DNA of 64,000 nt from the NCBI RefSeq assembly GCF_001613265.1, contig NZ_BDCA01000004.1, forward strand, positions 178,192 to 242,191, written 5' to 3'. Numbering within the stretch: position 1 is the first letter of the stretch; every line of letters starts with the position of its first letter. The notes beneath the pieces were generated by a model, which made no database searches, was not told where the DNA came from, and was given only the letters and a program-made list of their open reading frames with translations. Position numbers and translations under genes: made by a program. This document shows positions 1-9,168 of this stretch, piece by piece. This stretch comes from Nocardia vermiculata NBRC 100427. Lineage in GTDB: Bacteria > Actinomycetota > Actinomycetes > Mycobacteriales > Mycobacteriaceae.

Positions 1-750
1 CTGCGCGTACTGGCCCGCTACCACCGCTCCGGACAGCGCACCCGCGGCTCCGACAGCACCGGGCGTAGGGGCGGGAGCCCGCGCCGGCGGTCCGGGTCCG
101 CGCACGGCGGTCCGGTGAGCACTGGCGGGGCTGGCAAGGGCTCGAGGGGTTTCACGGGTAATCGGCAGCTCTTCGCCGAGGTGGACGAGATACTGGAGCG
201 GGTCGGACTCGCCGATCGCGCCGGCGACCGGTTCCGCACGTATTCCCTCGGCATGAAGCAGCGCCTCGGTGTCGGCGCGGCACTGCTGGGTGGGCCCGAT
301 CTGCTCATCCTCGATGAGCCCACCAATGGCCTGGATCCGGCCGGTATGGCCGAAATGCGGGAACTGATCACCGGTTTGGCGTCCGAAGGGCACACCGTGG
401 TGCTCTCCTCGCATCTGCTCAGCGAAGTGCAGGAAATATGCGACCGGGTCGGCGTCATCTCCGAAGGAAGCCTGCTCACCGAGTCGACAGTGAGCCAACT
501 ACGCGGTGCGGCAACACTTCTGGTCCGTGCCGACCCGATCGACACGGCCTTCCCGGCGGTGTGCCGGGTGGTGGGTGAGCAGGCCGCGATGCTGACCGCC
601 GCCGGGATCAGAGTCGATTCCGGTAGGGCAATGGCGCCCGCGGTGGCCCGCGCGGTGATCGAATCCGGTGCCGATCTCCTGGAGTTGCGCACCGACGAGA
701 AGTCCCTCGAGGAAGTGTTCTTCGAGATGACCGGACAGGAGCAGCGGTGA
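1..750 (+). CDS. ABC transporter ATP-binding protein, 5' end outside window
   Basis: This is the nucleotide-binding subunit of a DrrA-type ABC exporter and would power the permease encoded next to it. The frame is open from base 1, so Walker A lies upstream of the window. What remains shows a signature motif (YSLGMKQR), Walker B (LLILDEPTNGLDP) and an H-loop (VVLSSH). Between LRVLARY at the left edge and AEVDEILERVGL lie roughly 45 residues rich in Arg, Gly and Ser that the family normally lacks. An internal GTG at 115 could be called as a start, but it would give a protein without a P-loop. The stop overlaps the permease start. The substrate is not visible. Confidence 0.85.
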   Translation: MRVLARYHRSGQRTRGSDSTGRRGGSPRRRSGSAHGGPVSTGGAGKGSRGFTGNRQLFAEVDEILERVGLADRAGDRFRTYSLGMKQRLGVGAALLGGPDLLILDEPTNGLDPAGMAEMRELITGLASEGHTVVLSSHLLSEVQEICDRVGVISEGSLLTESTVSQLRGAATLLVRADPIDTAFPAVCRVVGEQAAMLTAAGIRVDSGRAMAPAVARAVIESGADLLELRTDEKSLEEVFFEMTGQEQR

Positions 751-1595
751 TGGATGTATTGACCTGTGCCCGCGCCGAATTCGCCCGGCTGCGGAAATGG
801 CCGGCCTTCTGGATCGTGCTCGGCACCTGGGTACTGCTGAATCTCGTCTTCGCCTATCTGTTCAACTATCTGGCCTACACCTCGGGTGACAGTTCGCGGA
901 TGTCCAACGGTCAGCCTCGGGAGGTGTTGCTGCAGTTGATGCTGCCCGCGGCGGTTCCGGAGGTGTTCACCCAGGGGATGGCGATGTTCGGCGGTGCGCT
1001 GATGCTGGTGCTGGGCGCGCTGGTGGTGGGCAGTGGTTACGGCTGGGGCAGTTGGAAAACGGTGTTCACCCAGGGGCCGTCGCGTCCGGCGGTGGTCGGG
1101 GGCACCGTGCTGGCTCTCGCCGCGGTGGTGGTGGGCTTGGTGGTCGCGGCCTTCGTCATCGATACCGGGGTCGCCGCCGCGATCGGCGCGATCGAACACC
1201 AGTCGCTGACGCTGCCGACGCCCGGACGGGCACTGTCGGGGCTCGGCAGCGGAGTCGCGATTCTGGGCATGTGGACCCTCGCCGGTGCCCTGATCGCAGC
1301 CATCGCCCGGGGCCCGGCGCTCGCCGTCGGCCTGGGCCTGGTGTGGGTGCTGGTGGTGGAGAATCTGCTGCGCGGCGTGGCGGGGATCTTCGCGCCGATC
1401 CGGGCGCTCACCGACCATCTCCCCGGTTCGGCCGCGGGGTCGCTGGCGGGGGCGATGCGTACCGTGTCGGGTTCGGCGACGCCGGGAGTGCTCGATGTCC
1501 TGTCCCGCCCGGCCGCACTGGTGATGCTCGTCGTCTACATCGCCGTATTCGTCGCGGGCACAGTCGCATTGCTGGTCCGCCGCGATATGGCCTGA
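747..1595 (+). CDS. ABC-2 type transporter permease
   Basis: This is a 282-residue integral membrane protein. It has an N-terminal segment at about residues 25-45 and further hydrophobic stretches near 75-100, 115-145, 165-210 and 255-275, typical of ABC-2 exporter permeases. It starts at a GTG that overlaps the ATPase stop by four bases, so the two are translationally coupled and very likely form one transporter. An ATG one codon in is an equally good start. Nothing in the sequence identifies the exported compound. Confidence 0.85.
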   Translation: MMDVLTCARAEFARLRKWPAFWIVLGTWVLLNLVFAYLFNYLAYTSGDSSRMSNGQPREVLLQLMLPAAVPEVFTQGMAMFGGALMLVLGALVVGSGYGWGSWKTVFTQGPSRPAVVGGTVLALAAVVVGLVVAAFVIDTGVAAAIGAIEHQSLTLPTPGRALSGLGSGVAILGMWTLAGALIAAIARGPALAVGLGLVWVLVVENLLRGVAGIFAPIRALTDHLPGSAAGSLAGAMRTVSGSATPGVLDVLSRPAALVMLVVYIAVFVAGTVALLVRRDMA

Positions 1596-1659
1596 CAAGC
1601 TGCCACATCGGAGTAGGTTCGATCGGGACGGCACATCCAATCTCGAAGGAAGGACAGCG

Positions 1660-2103
1660 ATGCCTACACGTAGCGCTCGGACCGCGTGGACCGGTGGTTT
1701 GCAGGACGGATCCGGACAGGTCGATCTGGCCAGTTCCGGTGTCGGCAAGTTCGACGTCTCGTTCCCGAAGCGGACAGCCGACACCGCCGAGGGCACCACC
1801 AGCCCGGAGGAGCTGATCGCGGCGGCGCATTCCTCGTGCTACGCGATGGCGCTGTCGGGGCAGATCGGCGCCGCCGGTGGGACGGTGCAGGGCTTGGACG
1901 TGAGCGCAGATGTCACCCTCGGACCGGATCCGGCGGGCGGTTTCCAGATCTCGAAGATCGTGCTGAAGGTGCGGGGCCGGGTCTCCGGCATCGATGCGAC
2001 AGCGTTCGGTAAGGCCGCCGAGGAGGCGAAGGCCGGCTGCCCGATCAGCAAGGCACTGGCCGGGGTCGGCACCATAGAACTCGACGCCGCACTGGAGAGC
2101 TGA
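1660..2103 (+). CDS. OsmC/Ohr family peroxiredoxin
   Basis: This 147-residue OsmC-fold protein has the two family cysteines, Cys60 (AAHSSCYAM) and Cys127 (KAGCPISKAL). In this family they reduce organic hydroperoxides in the cytoplasm. An AAGGAAGGA ribosome binding site lies about seven bases before the ATG. Length and motif spacing fit OsmC. It is a single gene, followed by a hairpin that separates it from the convergent mhuD. No regulator is adjacent. The OsmC-versus-Ohr subfamily is not settled from sequence alone. Confidence 0.9.
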   Translation: MPTRSARTAWTGGLQDGSGQVDLASSGVGKFDVSFPKRTADTAEGTTSPEELIAAAHSSCYAMALSGQIGAAGGTVQGLDVSADVTLGPDPAGGFQISKIVLKVRGRVSGIDATAFGKAAEEAKAGCPISKALAGVGTIELDAALES

Positions 2104-2120
2104 GCAGTTCGACCCGATGG

Positions 2121-2147
2121 CGGCCGGTCTCGGATCGAGACCGGCCG
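2121..2147. terminator. Hairpin between osmC-like gene and mhuD
   Basis: The perfect 12-bp inverted repeat CGGCCGGTCTCG/CGAGACCGGCCG has a 3-base loop. It lies 18 bases after the OsmC stop and 41 bases from the convergent mhuD stop. There is no U-tract, as is usual in high-GC actinobacteria. It probably works in both directions. Confidence 0.65.
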
Positions 2148-2187
2148 TCGGCAGGCGGGATGGGCAGTGCCATCCGTGGGTCGGGAA

Positions 2188-2502
2188 TCAGTCGGCGGAC
2201 TTGGCGGGTACGTCCAGCACGACCTCGAATTCCAGCAGCGAGGCACCGGAGGAGACGGGCTTGCGATCGGAGCCGGCGTGCGCCTCGCGAGCCGGGCCGT
2301 CCCGCCACGCGGCGAAGGACTCTTCGGAATCCCACTGGGTCACAACGAAGTACCGGTTGTCACCGGCCACCGGGCGCAGCAACTGGAAGCCCAGGAAGCC
2401 GGGAGAATTGTCCACCGCGTGCGCGCGATGGGCGAAGCGCTTCTCGAGTTCGGGTCCGGCTCCCTCGGGAACCTCGATCGCATTGATCTTCACAACAGCC
2501 AT
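2188..2502 (-). CDS. mhuD: Heme-degrading monooxygenase MhuD
   Basis: This 104-residue antibiotic-biosynthesis-monooxygenase-fold protein is very close to M. tuberculosis MhuD (Rv3592), which degrades heme to mycobilin and releases iron. The heme-site residues are present and numbered as in the mycobacterial enzyme: Asn7 (VVKINAI), Trp66 (FAAWRDGP) and His75 (EAHAG). It is divergent from an alpha/beta hydrolase, the same neighbour pair as Rv3592/Rv3591c. No heme uptake genes are nearby. Confidence 0.93.
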   Translation of the reverse strand: MAVVKINAIEVPEGAGPELEKRFAHRAHAVDNSPGFLGFQLLRPVAGDNRYFVVTQWDSEESFAAWRDGPAREAHAGSDRKPVSSGASLLEFEVVLDVPAKSAD

Positions 2503-2540
2503 GAGCCCAGGCTATCTCTCGCGGCGGCCACGTATCGTCG

Positions 2541-3290
2541 GTGCCGATGTTGTACGACGAGGGCGGCACCGGGGTGCCGATTCTGCTGCTGCACGGACTG
2601 ATGGGCAGCGCCCGGACCTGGGCGGACCAGGTGCCGTGGCTGCGGGAATTCGGCCATGTCCACACGTTCGACGCCGCAGGTCACGGCCGACCGGCCCCGC
2701 CGGCCCTGACCACCGAGGCTTTCGTCGCCGATCTGGCCGAGGCGACGGCGGCGATAGCGGAACCGATGGTCCTGATCGGTCATTCGATGGGGGGCTTGCA
2801 CGCCTGGATGTTCGCCGCAGCCCATCCGGACCGGGTGCGTGCGCTGGTGGTCGAGGATATGGCGCCGGACTTTCGCGGTCGCACCGCGCAACACTGGGCC
2901 GAGATGATCGCGGCATGGCCACAACCGTTCCCGGACGCGGATGCGGTGCTGGCGCATTTCGGGCCGATCGCCGGCCGGTACTTCCTGAACTCGTTCCGGC
3001 AGTCGGCGGACGGCTATCGGCTGCACGGCGAGGTATCCACCTTCCGCGATATCTCGGAGGAGTGGGGCACCCGCGATTTCTGGGCCCAGTGGCGGTCGGT
3101 GCGGGCGCCGGCGCTGCTTCTGGAAGGGGAATACACGATCACTCCGGAGGGGCAGATGCGGGAGATGGCGGTGGTCCGTCCCGGGGTGCGGCATCGGCTG
3201 GTGGCCGATGCCGGACATCTCGTCCACGACGATCAGCCGGATGTCTATCGGGCCGAAGTGGAACGGTTTCTGCACGAAAACCTGAGCTGA
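2541..3290 (+). CDS. Alpha/beta hydrolase (Rv3591c-like)
   Basis: This is a 249-residue alpha/beta-hydrolase. The HG oxyanion motif (LLLHGLMG) is near residue 18. The nucleophile elbow GHSMGG holds Ser82, and the catalytic His lies in VADAGHLVHDD near the C terminus. It starts at a GTG. It is divergent from mhuD across 38 bases, so the two may share a control region. The substrate is unknown; esterase, lipase-like or haloperoxidase-like activity are all possible. Confidence 0.88.
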   Translation: MPMLYDEGGTGVPILLLHGLMGSARTWADQVPWLREFGHVHTFDAAGHGRPAPPALTTEAFVADLAEATAAIAEPMVLIGHSMGGLHAWMFAAAHPDRVRALVVEDMAPDFRGRTAQHWAEMIAAWPQPFPDADAVLAHFGPIAGRYFLNSFRQSADGYRLHGEVSTFRDISEEWGTRDFWAQWRSVRAPALLLEGEYTITPEGQMREMAVVRPGVRHRLVADAGHLVHDDQPDVYRAEVERFLHENLS

Positions 3291-3416
3291 AAGCGGCTGA
3301 TTGTGGAGAACCGGCGGTGAGGTTCCGGCCGGTCGGTCAAATTTGATGGCAGCCGCCTTCAGTCTCGATCGCCGACAGTCGTATGCTCCTTTCAAGCCCA
3401 CGAACGAAGGTGAACG

Positions 3417-4601
3417 ATGATCGACTTCTCGCTTCCCGAGGACCTGGCAGCCGAACGCGACCGCATTCGCCGGTTCGTCGTCGACAAGATCGTTCCCTAC
3501 GAGCGGGACCCGCGGCTGACCTCGCACGGCCCCAACGACGAGCTGCGCCAGGAACTGGTCGAGCTGGCCCGCGCCGAGAAGCTGCTGACCGTTCAGGCAC
3601 CCGAGGAACTGGGCGGGCGTGGCCTCACCCATGTCGAGCAGGCCGTGGTCTACGAGGCGGCGGGCTGGTCCACCCTGGGGCCCGTCGCGATGAACTGCGC
3701 CGCACCGGACGAGGGCAATATGTTCCTGCTGTCCAAGGTGGCGAATCCGGAGCAGACCGATCGGTATCTGATGCCGGTGATCAACGGCCATCAGCGCTCG
3801 GTTTTCGCGATGACCGAACCCGGCGGCGCCGGTTCCGATCCGGGCCAGCTCGCCACCACCGCAACCTTCGACGGTGAGAACTTCACCATCAACGGCCGCA
3901 AATGGCTGATCACCGGCGCCGACGGTGCGAAAACTTGGATCATCATGGCCAAGTTGGAGGCCAACCCGCACCTGGACGGGCCCATTCCGGAGGGGCCCAC
4001 CCTGTTCCTCGCCGAGGGCGGAACCCCCGGAATAACCATCGAGCGGACCATGAACACGATGGACCGTAACTACGTCGGCGGCCACGGCGTGGTGAATTTC
4101 GAGAATCTGGTGCTGCCCGCGGAGTCGCTGCTCGGGGAGTCCGGTCAGGCGCTGCGCTACGCCCAGCTGCGGCTGGCCCCGGCCCGGCTCACGCACTGCA
4201 TGCGCTGGCTGGGTGCGGCCGAACGCGCCCAGAGCATCGCGGTAGAGCACGCCAAGACCCGCACCGCCTTCGGTAAGCCGATCGGCGAGCACGAGGGCGT
4301 GTCGTTCATGCTCGCCGACAACGAGATCGCCCTGCATCAGTGCCGGCTGACCATCTGGCATGCCTGCTGGCTGATGGATCAGGGCCACAAGGCCCGCCAC
4401 GAGAGCTCGATGGCGAAGTCCTACGTCTCCGAGGAACTGTTCAAGGTCGCCGACCGCTGCGTGCAGGTCCTGGGCGGTATCGGCATCAGCGACGAAACCG
4501 TGGTCGAGATGATCTTCCGCGATATGCGCGCCTTCCGCCTGTACGACGGCCCCACCGAGGTCCACAAGTGGGCCATCGGCCGCAAGGTCCTGCGCGACTG
4601 A
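3417..4601 (+). CDS. Acyl-CoA dehydrogenase
   Basis: This 394-residue acyl-CoA dehydrogenase has the FAMTEPGGAGSD flavin/substrate segment near residue 125, an RTAFGKPIGEHEG motif and the C-terminal YDGPTEVHKWAIGRKVL segment. It resembles the ACAD10/11-like branch. It would oxidise an acyl-CoA to the enoyl-CoA with FAD; the chain or ring substrate is unknown. A crotonase gene follows after a 289-base gap. A 19-base tandem duplication covers the end of the gene and repeats the last codons and the stop. No KstR-type site was seen upstream. Confidence 0.88.
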   Translation: MIDFSLPEDLAAERDRIRRFVVDKIVPYERDPRLTSHGPNDELRQELVELARAEKLLTVQAPEELGGRGLTHVEQAVVYEAAGWSTLGPVAMNCAAPDEGNMFLLSKVANPEQTDRYLMPVINGHQRSVFAMTEPGGAGSDPGQLATTATFDGENFTINGRKWLITGADGAKTWIIMAKLEANPHLDGPIPEGPTLFLAEGGTPGITIERTMNTMDRNYVGGHGVVNFENLVLPAESLLGESGQALRYAQLRLAPARLTHCMRWLGAAERAQSIAVEHAKTRTAFGKPIGEHEGVSFMLADNEIALHQCRLTIWHACWLMDQGHKARHESSMAKSYVSEELFKVADRCVQVLGGIGISDETVVEMIFRDMRAFRLYDGPTEVHKWAIGRKVLRD

Positions 4602-4621
4602 AAAGGTCCTGCGCGACTGAA
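4584..4621. repeat. 19-bp perfect tandem duplication at gene end
   Basis: AAGGTCCTGCGCGACTGAA occurs twice, head to tail (4584-4602 and 4603-4621). The first copy encodes the last residues and stop of the acyl-CoA dehydrogenase; the second is non-coding. The protein end is unchanged. Confidence 0.95.
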
Positions 4622-4725
4622 TCCGAATGCGCTCACCCACCCCTCGCATCCGGGGTAGCCTCCCCGAAAATGCGCCCATCCAGCCTCCCCCTAGCAGCAG
4701 ACTTCCCAAGGGTGCTCCTATCCCT

Positions 4726-4818
4726 GGTTTCGGCCCGCCTCGATTGTGGAGCGACGGAGCGAGGGAGCGAAGCGACTGAGCGTAGGAGTGAAAAATCGAG
4801 GCAAAGGGCGCCGAAACC
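4726..4818. repeat. Palindromic intergenic element with GAGCGA-rich centre
   Basis: Two nested perfect 9-bp arms pair across the element: GGTTTCGGC (4726-4734) with GCCGAAACC (4810-4818), and GCCTCGATT (4737-4745) with AATCGAGGC (4794-4802). The 48-base centre is purine-rich, with repeated GGAGCGA-like units on one strand. The gap between the ACAD and crotonase genes holds little else. It looks like a REP-type or extended hairpin element. Copy number elsewhere cannot be judged here. Confidence 0.7.
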
Positions 4819-4890
4819 CCGCCGGAGCGGAGCGAAGGCCGAGGACACTAGAGTGGCCGAAAGATCATTCGAGCCTAGGGATTGTGTGGG

Positions 4891-5715
4891 ATGAGTTCGG
4901 AACTGCAGGTCGATATCTCCGCCGGCGTCGCTGTCCTCACTCTCAACCGTCCGGCGCAGCAGAACGCCATGACACCGGCGATGGCGGAGGCTCTCGGTGC
5001 CGCGTTGCGCCGGTGCGACACCGAGGACGCGATCCGCGCGGTGGTGCTCACCGGGACTCCGCCCGCGTTCTGCGCGGGCGCGGATCTGTCCGATCGGACC
5101 GGTGATGTCAGTGGCATGATCGACCCGCCGCCCTGGCAGATCCGCAAGCCGGTGATCGCGGCGGTGAACGGGCATGCGGTCGGGATCGGGCTGGCGTTGG
5201 CGCTGCAATGCGATCTGCGCTACTTCGCCACCGATGCCGTGTACGGCCTCAATCAGGTGCGTCGCGGTGTCATGGCCGACGGGTACGCGCATTGGACGCT
5301 GCCGCGGCTGGCGGGTATGGCACGCGCCGCCGACATCATGCTGACCGGGCGCACCTTCGACGGTGACGAGGCGCAGCATCTGGGCTTGGCCAACAACAGC
5401 CTGCCCGCCGGGGAAGTGCTCCCGACCGCGTTGGCGGTGGCCACCGATTTGGCGACCGGTTCGGCACCGTTGCCCACGGCGCTGAGCAAGCGGTTGCTGT
5501 GGGAGGGGCTGGGGATGGGGCCGGACGCGGTCGGCCGGCTGGAGGCGGATCTGCACGGCTATGTCGGCGACAGCGCGGACGCCGGCGAAGGTATGGCGGC
5601 GTTTCGTGACCGTAGGCAACCCCGCTGGACCGGCAGTATCAGTGCCGAATGGCCCGCCGGTGAGCTGGCACCTCCGGTGCCGCGTCACGGATTGGACGCC
5701 GGCGACGCCGAGTGA
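4891..5715 (+). CDS. Enoyl-CoA hydratase/isomerase family (crotonase)
   Basis: This 274-residue crotonase has the first oxyanion-hole motif (PAFCAGADLSDR) near residue 60 and the second (VNGHAVGIGLALALQCDLRY) near residue 90. It probably acts on an acyl-CoA intermediate. The segment RRGVMADGYAHWTLPRLAG does not show the usual hydratase glutamates clearly, so isomerase or hydrolase activity is possible. The ATG at 4891 is chosen over an upstream TTG at 4882. It follows the acyl-CoA dehydrogenase on the same strand but is separated by a palindromic element. Confidence 0.85.
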   Translation: MSSELQVDISAGVAVLTLNRPAQQNAMTPAMAEALGAALRRCDTEDAIRAVVLTGTPPAFCAGADLSDRTGDVSGMIDPPPWQIRKPVIAAVNGHAVGIGLALALQCDLRYFATDAVYGLNQVRRGVMADGYAHWTLPRLAGMARAADIMLTGRTFDGDEAQHLGLANNSLPAGEVLPTALAVATDLATGSAPLPTALSKRLLWEGLGMGPDAVGRLEADLHGYVGDSADAGEGMAAFRDRRQPRWTGSISAEWPAGELAPPVPRHGLDAGDAE

Positions 5716-5726
5716 GGTGTGGCTAG

Positions 5727-6020
5727 TCAGCCGCCGATCAGTACCAGCAGGAATATGCAGGCGGTGACGACCATCATCAGCGTGCCGATGATGCCGATGA
5801 CGTAGCCGACCAGCACCTGGGAACGGCCGCCGATCGTGCCGCCCGACAGCTCGATCTGGTCGAGCGCCCGCTTGCCCATCACCCAGGCGATCGGACCCAG
5901 TGCGCCGCAACACAACATGCTCAGCACCCCCAGAACCAGCACCGTCGTCGCGTGCGGATGCTCGACCGGGTTGCCTGCAGGCGCCTCGGGTAATGAGCCC
6001 CAGTACTCGGGATGGTTCAT
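5727..6020 (-). CDS. Small membrane protein, DUF4190-like
   Basis: This protein of about 97 residues has two hydrophobic segments (VLVLGVLSMLCCGALGPIAW near residue 30 and VGYVIGIIGTLMMVVTACIF near residue 72). They flank a short basic stretch (MGKRALDQIE), the usual DUF4190 arrangement. The N terminus is Pro- and His-rich and probably cytoplasmic. A GTG two codons upstream (6026) could also be the start. Function is unknown. It is convergent with the crotonase gene and upstream of nothing obvious. Confidence 0.75.
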   Translation of the reverse strand: MNHPEYWGSLPEAPAGNPVEHPHATTVLVLGVLSMLCCGALGPIAWVMGKRALDQIELSGGTIGGRSQVLVGYVIGIIGTLMMVVTACIFLLVLIGG

Positions 6021-6072
6021 GGCCACCCCACGAGTTTACTGGGAAATGCCGATACCGCGGGGTATCTCGGCG

Positions 6073-7047
6073 CTACCGGCGTTGGCGGGCTATGTCGGCC
6101 AGCACCACGCCCGCGGCCACCGACGCGTTGAGTGATTCGACGGGGCCGGCCATGGGGATGCTCAGGATGGAGTCGCAGGTTTCGCGGACCAGCCGCGACA
6201 GGCCCTTACCTTCCGAGCCGACGACCACCACTGTCGGTGTGCTGCCGTCGAATTCGTCCAGCGGCATATCGCCGCCCGCGTCCAGGCCCACCACCTGCAG
6301 CCCCGATTTCGCCCAATCCTTCAGGGTGCGGGTCAGATTCGTCGCACGCGCCACCGGAAGCCGGGCCGCGGCCCCGGCGCTCGTGCGCCAGGCCACCGCG
6401 GTGACGCTCGCGCTACGGCGCTGCGGGATCACCACGCCGTGGCCGCCGAACGCGGCGACCGAACGGATCACCGCACCCAGGTTGCGCGGGTCGGAGATGT
6501 TGTCGAGCGCGACCAGCAACGGGGCCGTGCCCGAGTTGCGGGCCGCGTCCAGCAGGTCGTCGGGATGTGCGTACCGGTACGGCGGCACCTGCAGGGCCAT
6601 GCCCTGATGTAATCCGTTGGTGCTCATGCGGTCCAGATCGGTGCGCGAGACCTCCAGGATGGAGATACCGGCATCGGCGGCGCGCTGGACGGACTCGGTG
6701 AGCCGGTCGTCGTTCTCGGTGCCGAGCGCCACGTACAGCGCGGTCGCCGGCACCTCGGCACGCAGACACTCCACGACCGGGTTGCGTCCGAGTACCAGCT
6801 CGGGACCGTCGTCGCCCTTACGAGTGCTGGGACGGCCACCACCGGGTCGGCGGTTCTGCTGTCCCTGAGCTGCTTTCGCCGCGGCGCGGGCACGTTTGGC
6901 GGCCGGATGCTTGTCCCGCATCACCGCGGGTGGGGTGGCGCCGCGGCCTTCCAGCCCCTTACGGCGTTTACCGCCACTGCCCGTCGTCGCGCCTTTCTTG
7001 GTGCCACCCTTGCGGATTGCGCCTCGACGCTGCGAATTGCCTGCCAT
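6073..7047 (-). CDS. rlmB: 23S rRNA (guanosine-2'-O-)-methyltransferase RlmB
   Basis: This 324-residue SpoU/TrmH-family methyltransferase is the homologue of Rv3579c. It uses SAM to methylate a 23S rRNA guanosine. The first 80 residues are basic, low-complexity and probably disordered. They are followed by the substrate-binding domain ([13 protein letters not shown]). The three knot motifs are [27 protein letters not shown] and [17 protein letters not shown]. It lies 61 bases downstream of cysS on the same strand, so co-transcription is likely. Confidence 0.92.
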   Translation of the reverse strand: MAGNSQRRGAIRKGGTKKGATTGSGGKRRKGLEGRGATPPAVMRDKHPAAKRARAAAKAAQGQQNRRPGGGRPSTRKGDDGPELVLGRNPVVECLRAEVPATALYVALGTENDDRLTESVQRAADAGISILEVSRTDLDRMSTNGLHQGMALQVPPYRYAHPDDLLDAARNSGTAPLLVALDNISDPRNLGAVIRSVAAFGGHGVVIPQRRSASVTAVAWRTSAGAAARLPVARATNLTRTLKDWAKSGLQVVGLDAGGDMPLDEFDGSTPTVVVVGSEGKGLSRLVRETCDSILSIPMAGPVESLNASVAAGVVLADIARQRR

Positions 7048-7108
7048 CAGTGTGCCTTTCGTCTGGGTCGCGATACCCGCACCCGGTCAGCAGGCTTCGC
7101 TCGGTCGA

Positions 7109-8497
7109 TCATTTGGTCAGCGACCATTCCGAGCCGTCGGCGGTGTCGACGACCTCGATACCGGCCGCGCCGAGACGGTCGCGCACGGCGTCGGCGGTGG
7201 CCCAATCCTTGGCCCCGCGGGCCTCGCGGCGCCGCTCGAGCTCGGCGCGAACCAGCACGTCGAGTGCCGATTCCGCCGCCGTGGAATCCGAGGCCGCGGT
7301 GGCCCAGTGCTCGTCCAGCGGATCGACACCGAGAACCGCGAGCATGGCGCGCACCTGTCCGGCGGCCGCCCGCGCCGATTCGGTGTCCCCGGCCTGCAGC
7401 GCTCGGTTGCCTTCGTGCACGACGCGGTGAATTTCGGCCAGTGCCTTCGGAATCGCGAGGTTGTCGTCGAGCGCCTCGGCGAAGGCATCGGTCCACTTTC
7501 CGACCGCAACCGCACCGGCACGTTCGGCGGTGCGCTGCACGAAAGCCTCGAGTCGCTGATAGGTCTGGGCGGCGTCGTTCAGCGCCTGCTCGGAATATTC
7601 GAGCATCGACGCGTAATGGGCACTGCCCAAATAGAAGCGCAATTCGACCGCGCGGACCTTGGTGAGCATATTCGGCACCGACAGGGTGTTGCCGAGCGAT
7701 TTCGACATTTTTTCCCCGCCGAGCGTAACCCAGCCGTTGTGCAGCCAGTAATTCGCGAAACCGTCACCGGCCGCGCGGGACTGGGCGATTTCGTTCTCGT
7801 GGTGCGGGAAAACCAGATCCATGCCGCCGCAATGGATATCGAATTCCGGGCCGAGGTAGAACTCGGCCATCGCCGAGCACTCCAGATGCCAGCCCGGGCG
7901 ACCCGGTCCCCACGGCGAGGGCCAGGTCGGCTCACCCGGTTTGGCCGCCTTCCACAGCGTGAAATCGCGCGGATCGCGTTTGCCCGCGCCGGCGCTCTCA
8001 CCCTGCTGCACATCCTCGAGTTTGTGACCCGACAGTGCACCGTAGTCGGGGAAACTGCGCACGTCGAAGTACACGTTTCCACTCGAGGCGTAGGCGTGGC
8101 CGCGGTCGACGAGCCGCTGCATCAGATCGATCATCTGGGTGATGTGCCCGGTGGCGCGGGGCTCCACCGACGGCGGCAGCACCCCCAGAGCCCGGTACGC
8201 CCGGTCGAAGGCGCGCTCGTGCGTCGCGGCCCATTCCCACCAGGGACGACCGGCTGCGGCGGCCTTGTTGAGAATCTTGTCGTCGATATCGGTGACATTT
8301 CGCACGAACGCCACGTCGTATCCGTTCGCGGTGAGCCAGCGGCGCAGGACATCGAATGCGACACCGCTACGGACGTGTCCGATATGCGGTTCGCCCTGCA
8401 CGGTGGCGCCACACAGGTACACCGAGGCACGTCCGGGGACCAGGGGGGTGAAATCCCGCATGGTCCGCGTCTCGGTGTCGAACAGGCGCAGAGTCAC
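7109..8497 (-). CDS. cysS: Cysteinyl-tRNA synthetase
   Basis: This 462-residue class I synthetase charges tRNA-Cys. It shows the zinc Cys in VYLCGATVQ, the HIGH-type motif [14 protein letters not shown] and FPHHENE for the other zinc ligands, and [10 protein letters not shown] as the KMSKS loop. The GTG at 8497 ([11 protein letters not shown]) matches the family N terminus; the frame stays open upstream, but the extra residues are not family-like. The neighbours rlmB and ispF match the Rv3579c-Rv3581c order. The ligase paralogue MshC is ruled out by the full-length tRNA-binding C-terminal domain. Confidence 0.94.
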   Translation of the reverse strand: MTLRLFDTETRTMRDFTPLVPGRASVYLCGATVQGEPHIGHVRSGVAFDVLRRWLTANGYDVAFVRNVTDIDDKILNKAAAAGRPWWEWAATHERAFDRAYRALGVLPPSVEPRATGHITQMIDLMQRLVDRGHAYASSGNVYFDVRSFPDYGALSGHKLEDVQQGESAGAGKRDPRDFTLWKAAKPGEPTWPSPWGPGRPGWHLECSAMAEFYLGPEFDIHCGGMDLVFPHHENEIAQSRAAGDGFANYWLHNGWVTLGGEKMSKSLGNTLSVPNMLTKVRAVELRFYLGSAHYASMLEYSEQALNDAAQTYQRLEAFVQRTAERAGAVAVGKWTDAFAEALDDNLAIPKALAEIHRVVHEGNRALQAGDTESARAAAGQVRAMLAVLGVDPLDEHWATAASDSTAAESALDVLVRAELERRREARGAKDWATADAVRDRLGAAGIEVVDTADGSEWSLTK

Positions 8498-8664
8498 GAC
8501 CAGCCATCCTAAGGCTTGTTGAACAACGGTATGGGTGGGCCCCTCCAATAGTCCGTGCCACATCCACCGAGATGCGCGCGTGGACCGGTGCAGGGGTGGT
8601 TCGGCGGGATATCTCCCGCGGGCGAATTACGGCCGGAATATGACCGGCCGCAGTACCGGAATCA

Positions 8665-9168
8665 CTATTCGGTACTACATCGCCCGAGCAACAACGCGGT
8701 GGCCACCGCGGCCACCCCCTCGCCCCGGCCGGTGAGTCCCAGCCCGTCGGAGGTGGTGCCCGAGACCGCGACCGGCGCATCGAGAAGCTTGCCGAGAACC
8801 TGCTGTGCTTCGGCGCGTCGCGGGCCGATCTTCGGGCGATTGCCGATGATCTGTACCGCGGCGTTGACGATCCGATAACCGGACTCGGTGAGCAGCCGCC
8901 GCACTTCGGTCAGCATCGCGGCGCCGGACACACCTTCCCATTCGGGCCTGCCGGTGCCGAACACAGCGCCGACATCGCCCAGGCAGGCCGCCGACAGCAG
9001 GGCGTCACAGAGCGCGTGCGCGGCCACATCACCATCGGAGTGGCCGGAGCAACCGTCGTCGCCCTCGAACAGCAGGCCGGCCATCCAGCAGGGCCGTCCC
9101 GGTTCGATCGGGTGCACATCGCTGCCGATGCCGGTGCGCAGCGCGGACAGATCGGCCGATTCGATCAT
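8665..9168 (-). CDS. ispF: 2-C-methyl-D-erythritol 2,4-cyclodiphosphate synthase
   Basis: This 167-residue IspF is the fifth enzyme of the MEP isoprenoid pathway. It cyclises CDP-methylerythritol phosphate and releases CMP. Metal ligands are in the N-terminal GSDVHP and in [14 protein letters not shown]. The C terminus has [14 protein letters not shown], the cytidine-binding segment. The start overlaps the ispD stop by four bases, so the two MEP enzymes are coupled. The downstream 167 bases up to cysS hold no gene. Confidence 0.95.
   Translation of the reverse strand: MIESADLSALRTGIGSDVHPIEPGRPCWMAGLLFEGDDGCSGHSDGDVAAHALCDALLSAACLGDVGAVFGTGRPEWEGVSGAAMLTEVRRLLTESGYRIVNAAVQIIGNRPKIGPRRAEAQQVLGKLLDAPVAVSGTTSDGLGLTGRGEGVAAVATALLLGRCSTE

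Noticed and set aside
18..1799. A 593-codon minus-strand frame opposite the ABC exporter genes
   Set aside because: The translation is His/Arg/Gln-rich filler typical of antisense in GC-rich DNA, and both exporter genes on the other strand have clear motifs.
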